A stretch of 64,000 nucleotides of DNA from Dasyornis broadbenti (GCA_013397935.1 VZRN01000562.1:360295-424294), one strand, 5' to 3'; shown: positions 39,698-52,443, numbered from the stretch's first letter. Made by a program: numbers and translations. The notes: generated by a model not told the origin, from the letters alone.

Positions 39698-40854
39698 CTT
39701 AAAACTTGTGAAATTTTTCCAGTATCATCTACTTAGACCCTCTAACAAATCTTGCTGCAGGACAGATACCCCAAAGATCACATCCTGTCGTACACTACTC
39801 GTTGCCCACTGTCAGGATTGAGGTTAGTATGTTTTGTGGATGAGGAACTAGAAAGACTCCTGCTTGACAAACAAGCAGTACTCCAAATTAGGTCAAAGAA
39901 GATGGGTGTGCAGGAGACTCAGTAGAGAGGACGTTAACACCTAAAACTGCTTTCCTTGTGGGAGAAGATAAGAAAGAGGAAATGATTTTTAGTTTTCTGT
40001 ATCCATTCACATTTGTGAAGTGGAGCTCCAAATCAATACATATATTCTTTCTGAAAACTCACAAATTGGTATCTGCAGGATACCTTTATTCCTTCCAGCC
40101 CTGTATCTCCTCCTGCATCAGGAAACTCTCCTCACAGAGGTCCTGCTGGTACCAGCTCATTAGCACAGAGCTACTAATATTCCTTTCCCAAAACCTTCTG
40201 CTCCTCCTCTGCCTGATCATAATGTCCTTAACCTTTCAGTCACGTAGACCCATGTTCTAGCCACCATTTTTATTTTCTCCTCCATAAACTCTTGCCTGTG
40301 ACTACGTGGCATTTCCTAGGCACCACACTTAGCTAAGTCCATGCTGTAGACCATCACAGCCTTTCCTCTCTGTCCTTCACTGCTGCTGCCAACTCCAACT
40401 CAATGCTTGTCACTTTACCTCCTGCTTTGGTTTCCATAAGGACTATTAGAGTAAATTTCTGCAATGATCTACAAACATAAAGATGGGAATTTCTGGTCTT
40501 AACACCAAGGTCCATAATCTCTTTCACGTGTCTCACTTTTCCCACAGGGCTTCAAGTACCAGCCTGGCATCTCTCTGCCTATTTGTTCCACAAGCACCTT
40601 TACCCCACAGCTCCTCATAGGAATAGATACCTCCATGCTGTGTCCTCCTCTAGATGCCATCTTATGGCACATGTCCACTATAACACCAGCATTAACCTCA
40701 CCTTGACAACTCTGTAGGAAGTCTACAGACAGGTATTGACAGCCTGCAAATACATGGTTGTGCACAAGACGAGGAATAAGGGGTCTATGTTACAGCAAGG
40801 AACATTCGAGCTCATGTTAAAGGCAAGAGAAGGGTACAGACCAAGAGGAAGGTG

Positions 40855-41010
40855 CCTCAGAAGGCTGAAAAATCCCCATCAGTGGAAATCACTAGGAACA
40901 ATCATTACATAACTGTCTATTAGTGATGAAGTAGTTAGAAGTTAACCTGCCGTAGGAGAGAAGAGTGTATGGGATAACATCACAGGTCTCTTCCAATCCC
41001 ATGACTTTAT
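40855..41010 (+). mobile_element. Probable decayed CR1 3' fragment
   Basis: The stretch 'aaatccccatcagtggaaatcactaggaaca' resembles the CR1 segment 'aaatctccatccttggagatattcaa'. About 100 bases later 'gataacatcacaggtctcttccaatcccatgactttat' resembles the CR1 end 'gatgacctcaaggtctcttccaaccctatgattctat'. The spacing is right for a CR1 3' end, but the middle part is unrecognisable. It is an old insertion with no coding capacity. Confidence 0.5.
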
Positions 41011-41374
41011 CACGTCTTTGAAATCTATGCAATGTTTTTCTATTCTCTCTTTTTCGTCCTACTCTTCCTTGACAATGCTTTTTACCATTTCCTGTTCCCT
41101 GGCTTTCTTTCAATAACCTTACTACTTATTTCACTCACCCCAAGAGGGGCCTTGGTCCCTCTTGGGACTTCTGGGCATTACTCTAACAGAACCACAAAGA
41201 TGTAATAACATTAAACCTTTGATTCATTCCCTATCCTAAGCTGTTGTGCTAGTGTTGCTCTGTGCCAAGGAAGAAGCTGCATTTTTTTTCCTTGGTGAAG
41301 GGATTCCTGAATACACAAATTTTGAAAAACATTTGTGCAGTCCTTTGGGAAGAACAGCACTTAATAAATGTAAA

Positions 41375-41391
41375 TTATTATTATTATTATT
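41375..41391. repeat. (ATT)n simple repeat
   Basis: Five to six ATT triplets follow 'gcacttaataaatgtaa'. They may mark the end of a decayed old amniote retroelement. Confidence 0.8.
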
Positions 41392-42507
41392 TCACCAACA
41401 GGAGTTGCAGAATCTTCAACTGGTCTCTCTGTTTTAAGAAAATATCCAAGTGGGAAATTAGTGAGATGTGGTCACATTGGGCCATGTGAAAATTAAATTC
41501 TAGCAAAATGAACTGAAATGAGATTGATCACTGTGTGCTAAGGCACCACAGCCCCGCCATACTGTAGCTGTCAGCAGTAAGACAGGAGAATTCTTTCTGA
41601 CTTCAGCTACTCCTGTTAACAGTAAAGGCAACAAAAAGCTCATTCAGCCTGATTCACTGGAAATCTCTTGAGAAATCAGCTACAGATATCAACTACGATC
41701 TGAGTAATTTCTTTGTGTGTCTCTTTATACAACTGTTTTCTGAACTTTGCATAGCTGACCCTGATTTGACATCTGAGGCTGGAGTCTGGTCTTCTCCTTA
41801 CACAGAACTGAACTTCAAGAAGAAAAGCTCTGGTAGTTTTAGGTGCTCTCATAGAGCTTAAGAGACCCAGACTCCCTTAAGAGTACAGTACCTCTACAAG
41901 GAGCTCTGGCATAGCTTTTGGAAGAAGCCCTGGCAGCCCTGTCTGGGCAAACCACTGCTCAGCACAGGGACTGGTGGGCAAGAGAGGGTCAGAGCACAGA
42001 AACTGCCACTGAGTCCTGCACGACTGGAGCTGTTCAGAGTAGGGGACAGAGTACGGGATGAGCATCAGACCTGCTTGTGCTCCCAGAGAAAGAAAAATGT
42101 CATAGACCAGTTGGGGAGGTGGGGAATAGGGTGAGTTGAGGAGGCCTGAGTAGGGTCTGCTGTTGGACTGAAGCCCCTCTGTAATATCTAGATGGAAAAC
42201 ATGCAAAAATATACGCAGCCTTCTCAACAGACAGTGCCCCTGGGTGGGGGATAGGACATTCCCAGCCCTGCAGGCAGTGGGAGAGGATGGCTACCCCAGG
42301 AAACAGAGCTCTCTGTGCCAGCACTGAGGGCTGCCCAGGTGCGGCTGTACTGGGCATCTGTGCACAGCACGCAGGAAACATGGCTCTGTGTGTCTTGGGA
42401 TGGCTGCTCTGGGATCTTGCAGAAATCCCTCTAGAAGGGTTGTGAGAGAAACAGAAAAGAGGAATGGGTTAAGCTGGTGTGCCAATAGGCCTCTTATCTG
42501 AGAAGGC

Positions 42508-42530
42508 TTTTCCTTTTCCTTTCCTTTTCT
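42508..42530. repeat. (CCTTTT)n pyrimidine tract
   Basis: Three CCTTTT/CCTTT units in tandem, pure pyrimidine on the plus strand. Confidence 0.75.
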
Positions 42531-43568
42531 GTTCCTGTGTTTTATTCACAAAGATCCACAATGTATAATACGTATATACATGTATATGGAAATATTAGAT
42601 TTGGATATGAAAATATGGGCTGCAGGAGCCTGTGGACAATGCTCCCTTTTTAGTTGTTATAAAAAAGAAAATAATTGTGAAAGCAGAGAGAAATCTGCAG
42701 CTGCTCCGGGCTATTCATACCATAAGAGATCCCATCAGGCTTTCTTTATTGTTGCAGTTTTGGCAAATTATTTTCTTATCACACACAACCTATTCACTTC
42801 TGTTCCTGGATAAGCACTTAGGCTCATAAAGCAGTGGGTCAGCAACAGTTTAGCATAGAGCACATGGAACTGCTGACCTTGGGGACTGCTGGTGCCTGCC
42901 CCTCCAAAAAGCAGCAACTGGAGTCAATAAAAAACTGGCCAGGCCAGTCCATTAGTGAGCCCAGCTCTGTCACTGCTCGCATGGCTTACTTGATGTCTGT
43001 ACAGCCCACTTCTCCTCCTCCTGCCATTGTATCTCACCTTACAGAATGCAATCATGGCTCCTTCCCCAGGAGAGCGGGATGTGTAGCTGGCTACCTCTCT
43101 GACGAGGTGCATTTTCCCAGGGGAGGCACAAGAACCTACCCTTGTGCATATTCTCCTATATCCGCCACATGCACGATTGCGCCCAAGGAATGTGTGATAT
43201 AGATTAGATCAGCAGCAGTGCTGCACTGTCTCCAGGCCAGGCAATGAGTTTATTGTGCCCAACACACATGTGCACTGGACAAATGCTCTGGCATCTTCAG
43301 CGTGGGCAGAGAGCATGCTGCTCCTATTATACTGGCCCATTAGGGAAGCAATTTGAAGAAAAATATTTAGCAATTTGGAAGGAAGCAAGGTTCCAGAATG
43401 GCTTGTTTCTGTGTGACAGCCTGCCATGTACAGATGAAAGGGAAGGCTTGTAACAAATTTTCATTACCCGCAAATAAAAAAAAAGCAACAGCAGGCAGAG
43501 CAAGTGCTTTCAGCCTGAGAGGTGTGGCCAGAAATCCCCCCAGGAGACCACAAAGGAGCCTCAGCAAA

Positions 43569-43640
43569 ATAAATCAATCAATCTATCAATCACTTACACT
43601 TGCATAGCGCCCTTTATGAAAATGGCAATCAGTGCCTGAC
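43569..43640 (+). mobile_element. Scrap of old amniote repeat with ATCA lead
   Basis: Tandem AATC/ATCA units are followed by 'cacttacacttgcatagcgccctttatgaaa', which resembles the start of reptile/bird MIR/L2-like repeats ('acttgtatagcgcctttcat'). Only about 70 bases are recognisable. The CpG in 'tagcgccc' is unusual in such old DNA. Confidence 0.4.
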
Positions 43641-45242
43641 AGCCTGTCAGACTTTGGCCTTCAAGTCTTTGCCTCAAAACTAGTCATTAAGTTCACCAAA
43701 ATACAAGCTACAGCTCCCTGCTCTCACTCGGCGTCCTTGCTCACCTTCCTTCCCATAGCTACCACGATTTCTCCACAGAAAACATTCTTTGCTCAGAGCA
43801 GCTGTGACCAGGGTATATGACACCATGTAGCAGAGGAGGGTCTGTAAACAACACACGCATTTCTGATTTGCTTTGTTCCTGTTTTCTGGTACAAATTTGG
43901 CCCCAGCATGTAGCATGTGAGCTTGTCCTGCAAGAAGCAGTGCCATCGGAAGCGGAGCGCATCGTTCCGGTACGCACAGTATCTTGTGCCGCTCACCTTT
44001 GCTTGCAAATTTCTCTTCAAAGCAGAGTTCAGAGAACAAATAAAACACCTTGGTGGACAGAGCTATCCACTAAGAGAGCATTTCTCTTCAGAATCAACCT
44101 GCCTGCTGTGAGTGTGTAGATGAAGGTAGCCCCCTAGATACAGCTTCTGAGTATGTCAGTCACTTTGCTCTCTCTCACTTGAAGTGTGGCACTAGCCCTT
44201 CCTCTGCTAGTCTACAGCTTCCCTCCCAAAAGAGCCAACTGAAGTCTCTTGACTAAATCCCCACACAAATAAAATTCTCCAAGTGAAGATATTTGTTTTT
44301 AGAAGTAGCACAAGAACATCAGGCTGAGGCTTTATTTTCACTGATAAAAACAGGGCTCAGGTACAGATTCTGGTTTAGAAAGTCCCCAGTCTGTGAAGCC
44401 GTGGGTTTATGCTGTATAGCCTTCCACAGATGTTTCTTCTGTGAGCTTATCCCATTATGTTTGGGACCTACATATACTTTCGGCACAGAGATCCTTTGAC
44501 TCTGAGTTTCTTACTTTTGTTTATTTTATGTTTATTACCCAATATTTTCATTTGAAAAGCCTTTTTTCTTTCGTTTTGGGAAGCAATGATCAGTAACCTC
44601 CATTTCCTCCATTTGACTTCTCTGTGCTTTTGTAGGCTGTTGCCTTTTCCCTCCTTGCTCATCATTTTTCCAGGCTAAAATATCCATCTCTGATTAATCT
44701 TCCCCACGTTTGGGAGCTGCTCCTCGTCTTTGATCACCTTATTTACCCTATTTTGCCAGTTTTATGGTTTGATTACATATCTTTTGAGATAGAAGGACAG
44801 AAAAGCATATTTACCATTTGCTTTCTATTCATTTCCCGTTAACCCCAAAAAGTCCCTTTTTTCCCCTTTTTATGCTACAGCTAAACATTTTGAGCTAACG
44901 TTTTCATAAAGCAAATCACACTGGCTCTAAGATGTCTTTTTGAAAATACCGACATCTAATTTTGATCCCAACACCCTTCCTGTAATCTTACTGTGTTTTT
45001 TGTCTATATATGTTAGTTTCCATTTATTGGCATTGAACATCTCTTGCCATTCTATTAAAAAGTTGCTCCATGATCAGTGTCATGAAGCTCTTCCATATCT
45101 CAGTGCAGTCAGGTTTGAGTTTTACTACTGAACATAATATTACAATATAAGTGAATTGCATCATATCAATTTTCATTCTCTGTTTTATGAATAAGATTCA
45201 ATACAGAGTCTTGTCAGCATGTTCTCACAACTCCACAAGGAA

Positions 45243-45424
45243 GAGATTGCCCAGGGAAGTCATGGATGCCCCATCCCTGGAGGTATTCGAGCCCAGGTTG
45301 GATGGGGATTTAAGGAGCCTGGTCCAGTGGGAGGTGTCCCTTCCCGTGGCAGGTGGTTTGTAACTAGATGATCTTCAAGTCCACTTCTAACCCAAACCAT
45401 TCTATGAATCTCTGAGTCTATGAT
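45243..45424 (+). mobile_element. CR1 LINE 3' end, 5'-truncated
   Basis: About 180 bases of CR1 3' end in sense orientation. It shows 'agattgcccagggaagtcatggatgccccatccctggaggtattcgagcccaggttgg', 'ggagcctggtccagtgggaggtgtcccttcccgtggcagg', 'actagatgatcttcaagtcc', and the terminal 'attctatgaatctctgagtctatgat'. The similarity to expected CR1 wording is high, so this is among the younger copies in the window. It has no coding part. Confidence 0.9.
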
Positions 45425-47168
45425 AATCACCTTTGTGCTCAAAAAAAGAGCAACTCCTAGACTCGTTTGAAAAATGATATGTAATTCCTAAATATATATT
45501 TTCAGAGTTTCGTATGATGCTGCACCATTTCCAGCACCTCTCTCTTCCCCTGCAATCCCTCTACCTGACTGAGGAGCATTACAGGTCACAGAGCCAAAGA
45601 ATTTGGGTTTGGGAAAGGGGTGAAAAAGAAAGAAGCATACAGGCAGCCATGAATATAAGCCAGAGATTTCAAATTTTTTGATCCGTTTCTGCAGCGTTTT
45701 GTTATTAGTGTCTTGTGCAATTTGATTTCCACTGCTGCACAGGAATGCTTCCACTTTGCTGCTCCCTTACTCAAAAAAGAAGGCCAAGTGAGGATAATAC
45801 GTAATGTGAGCAGCATGAGACAGAATTAGGGTCCCCAAGATAAGCCTTTGCATTTAACACCTCCATTCATTTTCTCTCTCTGGAGATTTTGGAAACCTCC
45901 ACTAATGACTGAAAATTTTATTGGGATGGATTTTTTTAAAATCTTCTCTAAGTGAAGAGATAGTAGTCACTGCTTCTTAGTAGCTATCAATTAAATCTGA
46001 ATCTTTCTTCTTTTCCACTTAGATAATATTTTCCGATTATATGAATTCCTCTTTCTTTCTTGCCTCTTTTGGCCAATGGGTTTTGACTTCCTTTTAGGGA
46101 CTTGCAGAAACTGAAATTATACAAACATTTAAACAATATGGGAATTTAGCACTGTTAATTAAAGATTTTCTCATATTTCTTACCTTCATTCCTGTCTGTC
46201 TTGCCAAGTATTACTGGGAATATTATTATAAAGGTAGGGAGATATGCCACTGGACATATAAATTTGAATACCATGTAAAGAAGCAGTTTTCATGTGTGTG
46301 TGTATTTGTGAATAGGTAGGTACAACACATAGGTAGGCAGTTTGGTAGGTAAAGAACAGAAAATTAAAGAGGAGAGACACAGAAAGAAGACAAAGGTGCA
46401 TAATAACTTTAGAGTAAGTGACATAATATTTTTTATTTATCATTTACTTCCAATTGCATTTGAAATTGCAGAGTTGCTAGAATTTAATCACCCATGTTCT
46501 CAAAATAACTGCAGGTATTTAAAGCTCTTGTTTTTCAGAGGAAGCTGACCCCAGCTTTTATCAACTATTAAAGAAGCTATTTTTAAAATATGTAAATTGC
46601 TGATGCATAAAACAGCTCTGTTGGATTTCAAGCCCTTCATAATGTAGATGGCAACTTTATTCATCCCTACCTCACTTATATCTAAGCCTGCACTGCATTT
46701 TACAGGGTAGATTCCTGATCTTTGTTGTGGGTGTGAACACTATTACAACATGAATGTTTGTATGTTTCTGTGTGTACTAAAGCAACACTTTTTTTTTTCT
46801 TAACTTGAAAAGCCACATAGTCAGAGTTTTGCTTATACTACGTCCTCTGCACTTACGAAACCATCTAAGCATACATGTAAAAATTGCTGGCTGTGTTAAG
46901 GAGTGAGCCAATGCACTCTGTTCTGCTTACTATGTATAAAGCGTGCCACTGGATGATGAGGAGGAAACAAGAAGGAAAATATTCTTGCTAAGTCTTGGAA
47001 AAGCAGGATAGTTTCATTACAGAGTACATTTGTTCCTGGTCCAGGAGCTCTACCCATGTGTGCTGAGGAAGAGGATGCAGTAGCCTAGAAAAGGCTTGCC
47101 ACTGTCTGTTTTTCCACCTACCACTGTTGCATGGGTTCCATCACAGCGAGCATGCATTCTTCTCAACA

Positions 47169-47215
47169 TACACACAATATGCATAATATGTGTATATACA
47201 TATATGTACATATAC
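47169..47215. repeat. Alternating purine-pyrimidine AT/GT tract
   Basis: A TA/CA/TG-rich stretch of near-palindromic words (acacaatatgcataatatgt, then gtatatacatatatgtacat). It can form cruciform or left-handed DNA in principle and is probably a degenerate dinucleotide microsatellite. Confidence 0.75.
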
Positions 47216-47849
47216 AGGTTAAAACACATAAATATCAATTCAAAATACAGATAGTTATGTGTGCAGACATATACATTCTCATGTGTTGTCTGAACCAATA
47301 CCGATACACTCTTATATGTGAGGGTCACTCTTGACAATAAAGGACTATTTTTGATAGTGACTTTGTGTCTAGGATTAAGGTTCTGGTCCAGCAAACAGAA
47401 AGATGCCTCATTCTCAAAACATTTGCAGCCTGAATGTTACCAATTTTCTCTCAATGAGCTAATTCCAGGTGCCAGTCCATGAAAGGAAAATATGGATTAT
47501 TGGTATGATATCCACGTTGCTGGGAGATGCTGAATTTTAAGTATATCTGGCTGTAGATAATAGGAGAAAAGTTTCCAGGGGAGGCAGGATGCTGCCTATT
47601 TTTAACTTCTGTATTGTCATAATGTCTTGTCCAATTTTTCTTAAATCTTCATGGAAAAAATAATTTTGCCCTTAATGTTCAACAACATTGAAATTTCATT
47701 TCACTGAAGAGTAGTAAGCAGTGGACAAAAGAAAACGGAAGTCTGGTTTCCATTCAAAGGTTCATGTCATGAACTAACTGGTGGAGAGACTTGTGTCTTT
47801 CCATAGTATATTTAAAATTTAAAGACCAGGGAAATGACTGATTTTTCTT

Positions 47850-47851
<2 letters not shown>

Positions 47852-47886
<35 letters not shown>
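47852..47886. repeat. Poly(T) run, 35 bases
   Basis: Pure T for 35 bases. The minus-strand sequence upstream of the corresponding A run has no AATAAA-type signal and no recognisable gene, so it does not look like a processed retrocopy. Expect length polymorphism and sequencing error here. Confidence 0.95.
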
Positions 47887-47892
<6 letters not shown>

Positions 47893-48326
47893 AATTTACA
47901 GTTTTAACCAATTTTATAATGAGTGCTTTTTCCTTAAGAATTCTGGTAGCTGAGCTAAACAGAGGAATCATTTTCCAACAGGTGAAAATGGGAAGTTGTT
48001 GCTGGAACCACTGGAGTTTTCTCAAATTTTTGGGAAAAAAGGCTACAAACCTACAAATTTGGTTACCATTTTCAGCTGTTTCATCTATTCAAATGATAAA
48101 CTGCACTTCCTATGTCTGTATTTACATCAGATGTTGATATGCCACCTTCCTACAAGATTTTTAATTATTTTTAATTATATTTTCAGTCATTTTCTCTGTA
48201 ATTTTATGTTTTATGTTATACTTCAGCTTCAATGAACTGCCTATTAGCTTACTGCTCTACATGGAAACTGATGCATTTAAAGATCTCCTCCGGGTCCTCC
48301 ATATAGCTCTGTTCCACTGGTGGTGG

Positions 48327-48353
<27 letters not shown>
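48327..48353. repeat. Poly(T) run, 27 bases
   Basis: A second pure T run 440 bases after the 35-base run, preceded by TGGTGG. No polyadenylation signal is adjacent on the minus strand. Confidence 0.95.
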
Positions 48354-48357
<4 letters not shown>

Positions 48358-49740
48358 TGACTTTTGATTCATTCTGTACATCTAATCTTTCCCACCTAAC
48401 ATCAGTATAAGAGAATATAGGAGGGGGATGGTTTCCTCCAAACAGGGGGTCTCCCTCTTGGCTTTGATTTGCTTGGCAATCAGAGATTTTGTGTACAATC
48501 TCGCGCAGCAAAAGGTGAGAAATGCAGAAGCACTGGCTTTTAACAAAAATATAGACAGCAGCAGGAAGTCTTCTCTGCCCAATTACAAGGTGATCCCAGT
48601 TCATTTTTATGGTTTGATTTTTTTTTATCACATATGTTTCCAAACACAGTCCTGATATCCTGTGGGGATGCTTTTGTAAAGAGCCAGAGCTTCTGATTTA
48701 AGGAGCTTCAAAATAGCTCTCTGCCTCTTCTGTCTGAAAAAGAGCAGTCATGTAACAACACATTTATTCTCTTTGAAAAATAGAAGCATGTCAAAAGAAA
48801 AGTTCACAGTGAAATTAGGCTGATTCGTTTTGTGGTCCTGTGATTTTGGCTTCAGATGTAGGCGGTAAAAAACAACAGTTTGTTTAAAAGACAAAAATTA
48901 CTATTAAAATTAATTTTGTGCTCAGAAAATTCCTTTGCCAAATAGGTACTGTCATCAATTATACAAGACCCCTGGAAAAATACAAATAGAAAAGGCAAGT
49001 TAGATATCCATGGACGGATTTTTTTTCCCTGTAGTCAGCATACATCTCAGCCCTCACATTCAGAGAGGGAAAAATCTCATTAATTTTGATATAAATGATC
49101 AGCATTTCCCACAGATTTCCTCTCTGTTGTGACGGATGCTAACTGGGAGTCTTCTAGTATCTCCCTCGACTAGTGAGAATGGCTCCCACTGATGCCAATT
49201 GGGAGGAGCTGCCATTTGGGACACAGTGAGAAGTCATCAAGGCATTCCTAGGTGTGATTTTTTTCCAGGCAGGACCACCCAGAAAAGCACTGCTCAGAGT
49301 ACCAGCAGAGCTCACTCTGTAAATTTTATGCAGCTTCCTCCCACTGCATCATCTGAATAATTGCACCCTGCATATCTGCTTTAATGAATTCACTCTCTAA
49401 GAAACTCAACAGAGTAAATTACCCAGATGGTAAGAGAGAATGGCATGGCCATCTTCCTCCTCAGTATGCTAAGTCAGCCCAACATGCACATAATGATGCT
49501 AACACAGGTGGGAGGTGGACACCCAGACGGCGCGTGGTTCATCTTCGGCATTTCCACTCGTGTGGCAAGTATGATTGTATACCCCCTGGAGACTTATTTC
49601 AGGCTCACAGGGATGCACTACGTAGTGCTTAATGATAGACAACTTTCTCCTAATGATGTGGCTTACACCAATTTGTGTTTATCCAGCAAAATTTCCCTTT
49701 TAAGCAGGCTGGACTCCTCTGTCCCTAGCTGGCATGCCAT

Positions 49741-49761
49741 TCCCTCTCTCCCTCTCTCTCC
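49741..49761. repeat. (CT/CCCT)n pyrimidine simple repeat
   Basis: Twenty-one bases of CCCTCTCT-type repetition, low complexity. Confidence 0.8.
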
Positions 49762-50594
49762 TGCACACAGTGTCTCAAACCACCACATTAGAAATAAAAT
49801 ACAAATCAAACCAAAAATGGAAAGCAATTTGATGGTCCTGTCTGTTGAAACTGAGACCTAGCCCAGAATGTACAGGATCTGCTGTGTCCAGTTGCCTGAA
49901 GGGAAGCCCCCTATATTCTCAAGTGCAGTGGGAAACAGGTCATTGTGGGACCATCAGTGCTCTGTAACCTCTAAAATTAGGTCAAAAATCAGGAAATCAG
50001 AATTCTGATTCTTGCTCCACTAACAAAATTCCTCTATAATTTTTGAAAAGCATCAACAATGTCACGTCATGCCGAGAAGCAGCAGGGTCAAAATTCCTAC
50101 TAGCTTTAGGGTCAATATAATTTCTCCAGGTTTCCTCCAGCCTGCCTGTGCAATGGACATCATAGCACCATAGGGAGAGTTACCATTCTGCTTACCTCCT
50201 GGAAGCCTGTCTCCATTTGAGATTCCCCAACTGAAGCCAATAGAAAATCGCTAAGCATTAGAAGTGATTTTTGATGGCACTGAAGACTTTCTAAAATGTA
50301 AAAACAAACCTAAAAGTGCACTCCCAAGAACTCCCCATTGTTGTTTTCTTGGAGCTTACTGATTTCTTCAAAAGGCATGTCCAAAAAAAGCACCATGAAT
50401 ATCTCCATAAATAATCAATGACTCATAATGTAAATAGTTCCAGAATATAGGAAAAAGCCATACAGAGCATAACCATTTACAGTGAAGACTTAGTGCTTTT
50501 GTTAATAGTGTACTGAATTCTTAAATTGTACAAGTACATGAGAAATTTAGCAACCAAGCTTAATTGAAAAATACCAATTCCTTGTAACAGTCGT

Positions 50595-50611
50595 AAAAAA
50601 AAAAAAAAAAA
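50595..50611. repeat. Poly(A) run, 17 bases
   Basis: Pure A run. No AATAAA lies close upstream and there is no recognisable retrocopy on its left side. Confidence 0.9.
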
Positions 50612-52296
50612 CAAACCAAAGAAGCTCTGAAATGTCACCTCAAAACATGGACAGTTATGCCAAAAGCCATGAAAAACACATGTGGCTGGGAAATGGTAAG
50701 CAGCTAGAGAAGCTGTACCAAATTTGGGGAAAAGTAACCTACTATTTGACACATGAGAGGGGATGAAGAACATTCCAATATTTCAGCCAGGAATTGAACG
50801 GTGCTATGTTGGGTGGCATTTTTGTATGTGCTGCACTCCCCACTTCAGTCACGAGGTGGGGTGTGAAGAGCTTGTGTAGGAAATGCTATGAGTTGTTCAT
50901 TGAAGGAAATGTGGAAGAAAGTGAGAAAGGCTTTGCTGCAAAGTGCTGTAGCTAATGCGCTGGAATCTGTCATTGTTTTGAAACACACTTGTTCAGACAG
51001 CACAGTAAACAAATTCATTTATTCATATATGAAGGGAGGATGGGAGCTTCAGTGCTTCAGATCTGCTGCATATATTGATTTTCTGTTACCAGAAAAAAAC
51101 AGGAGGGAACATGGAAAATATGGCTTGCTACAATCAACAATTGCACTTCTTTTTGTTCTTCTTATTGTTATGACATTAAACGTAACATATGGAAATACCT
51201 AAGAACTTCTGCAGCTCCATCCTGCATTGTTCATATTCCATAAAGTAGCTGTTGTCTACTCAAAAATTGAGAGATGGGAGAGAGGGACCTTTGTGAGGAA
51301 GGGAACATTTTGTCCTGGACAACTGATCATGCACCCTCTCCCCTGAGTGCCCAAGCAATAACATCATGTTCCCCAACCATTATTTGGGAATGGAAACTAA
51401 AATAGAATGATTGTAACAAAAATCGGAGAAGTAAAATCAGGGCAAATAGTCCCCATGTGGCAGGGCATCATGTGTAACACATTGAAGTAACTTCTAAATG
51501 ATGTGAAAGCGTTTGGGTTTTGTCGATGGCGGATATGCCATTGTTCCCCATGTGATTTAATGAACTAATAATCCTGTCTCTTGCTGGGATCTCAGCTGAA
51601 TGCGTGCCCTGTCATTTTTTTCTGGCCATTACCTGGTGCACGATTCCAGTATGCAGTCATCTCCTCTGGGAGGTCAGCATAATCCAGACAGGAGAAGCGG
51701 TGGTGATGATGGAAATGTGTAGCATATAGCAGCAATATATGTCAGGACTGCATGATATGTTATAAAAGCCCTGTTTGATATCTTTATTATTTTTAGAATT
51801 ACACATGCCACACTGTGTCACTGATTTGGTTGAAGATAGGTAAGTTCCAAGGGAAATGATCTCTGTGAAACCACCCTGAACCTTCTATATATTTATATGC
51901 TCACTTGGTTAATATATGTTGCATAGTAAAATGATAACCTTTTGCCCTTATGATTTGGGCACCACTCCAGGTCGTGCCAAAGTCTGTGGAAAATTTCAGA
52001 TTTCAGGATCAATTTCACAAGTACTTGCTTTTGTTAGCTGGTACCAAGTTTTAATACATCGCTTCAGTTAAACTTTCACAGATGTTGGAAATCAGAGTTC
52101 CTTCATGCCAAGGTAATTCATAGTAATGCCTAACACTGGTGTGGATTTCACCTTCATCTTTATGCCTGTGAAGAAATTGTGTGAGTGCTGTTAATCTGTA
52201 TACAGCTGAAGACGAAATATGAAACCTTCTTTCAGCTGCTGGAGTCACCATAATTCTCCCACTAAAGCCAAGCCTCTTCTAGGTTAGAATTACAAT

Positions 52297-52443
52297 ACCT
52301 GAATAATAACACTTAGCACTGATACAGACCTTTTTATCCTCAGAGAGCCTTAGAAACATTAACTGGCCTTTCCAGGCACCCCAGTGAACTAGGTCAGTAT
52401 CATTATTCCTGTTTTACACAGGGAGAAAGTGGGACGGAGAACC
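52297..52443 (+). mobile_element. Ancient amniote MIR/L2-like relic
   Basis: In order, the sequence shows 'cacttagcactgatacagacc', 'atcctcagagagccttagaaacattaac', 'ccagtgaactaggtcagtatcattattcctgttttacacagggagaaagtgggacggaga'. This parallels the classic 'gaggtaggtactattattatccccattttacagatgaggaaactgaggcacagaga' core of old amniote SINE/L2-type repeats. It is among the clearest relics in the window, and the upstream wording ('cctcagag...cattaac') matches the sauropsid form. No function is implied unless the copy has been exapted. Confidence 0.65.

Larger units (their letters stand above)
31191..40849. other. Non-coding sequence, no accepted gene
   Basis: No exon recognised. It contains a poly(T) run at 32285-32299, a MIR/L2-like relic at 33365-33475, a CT-rich microsatellite at 36428-36451, a tiny CpG-dense patch at 38180-38203 and a purine tract at 39665-39697. 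The open frame ending at 34449 reaches about 200 codons only if read upstream of its first ATG, and it has no known domain. AT-rich stretches at 34540-34800 and 35940-36230 carry TAAT words and no repeat signature, and are candidate regulatory DNA. Confidence 0.5.
41011..45242. other. Non-coding sequence with repeat scraps
   Basis: No gene recognised. It holds an ATT-triplet repeat at 41375-41391, preceded by 'gcacttaataaatgtaaa', which could be the tail of another old amniote repeat. It also holds a pyrimidine tract at 42508-42530 and a repeat scrap at 43569-43640. Around 43680-44120 frames on both strands are open for 70-120 codons, reflecting composition. Confidence 0.5.

Noticed and set aside
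47852..48353. Poly(T) runs as tails of processed pseudogenes on the minus strand
   Set aside because: No AATAAA-type signal and no recognisable gene sequence next to either run.
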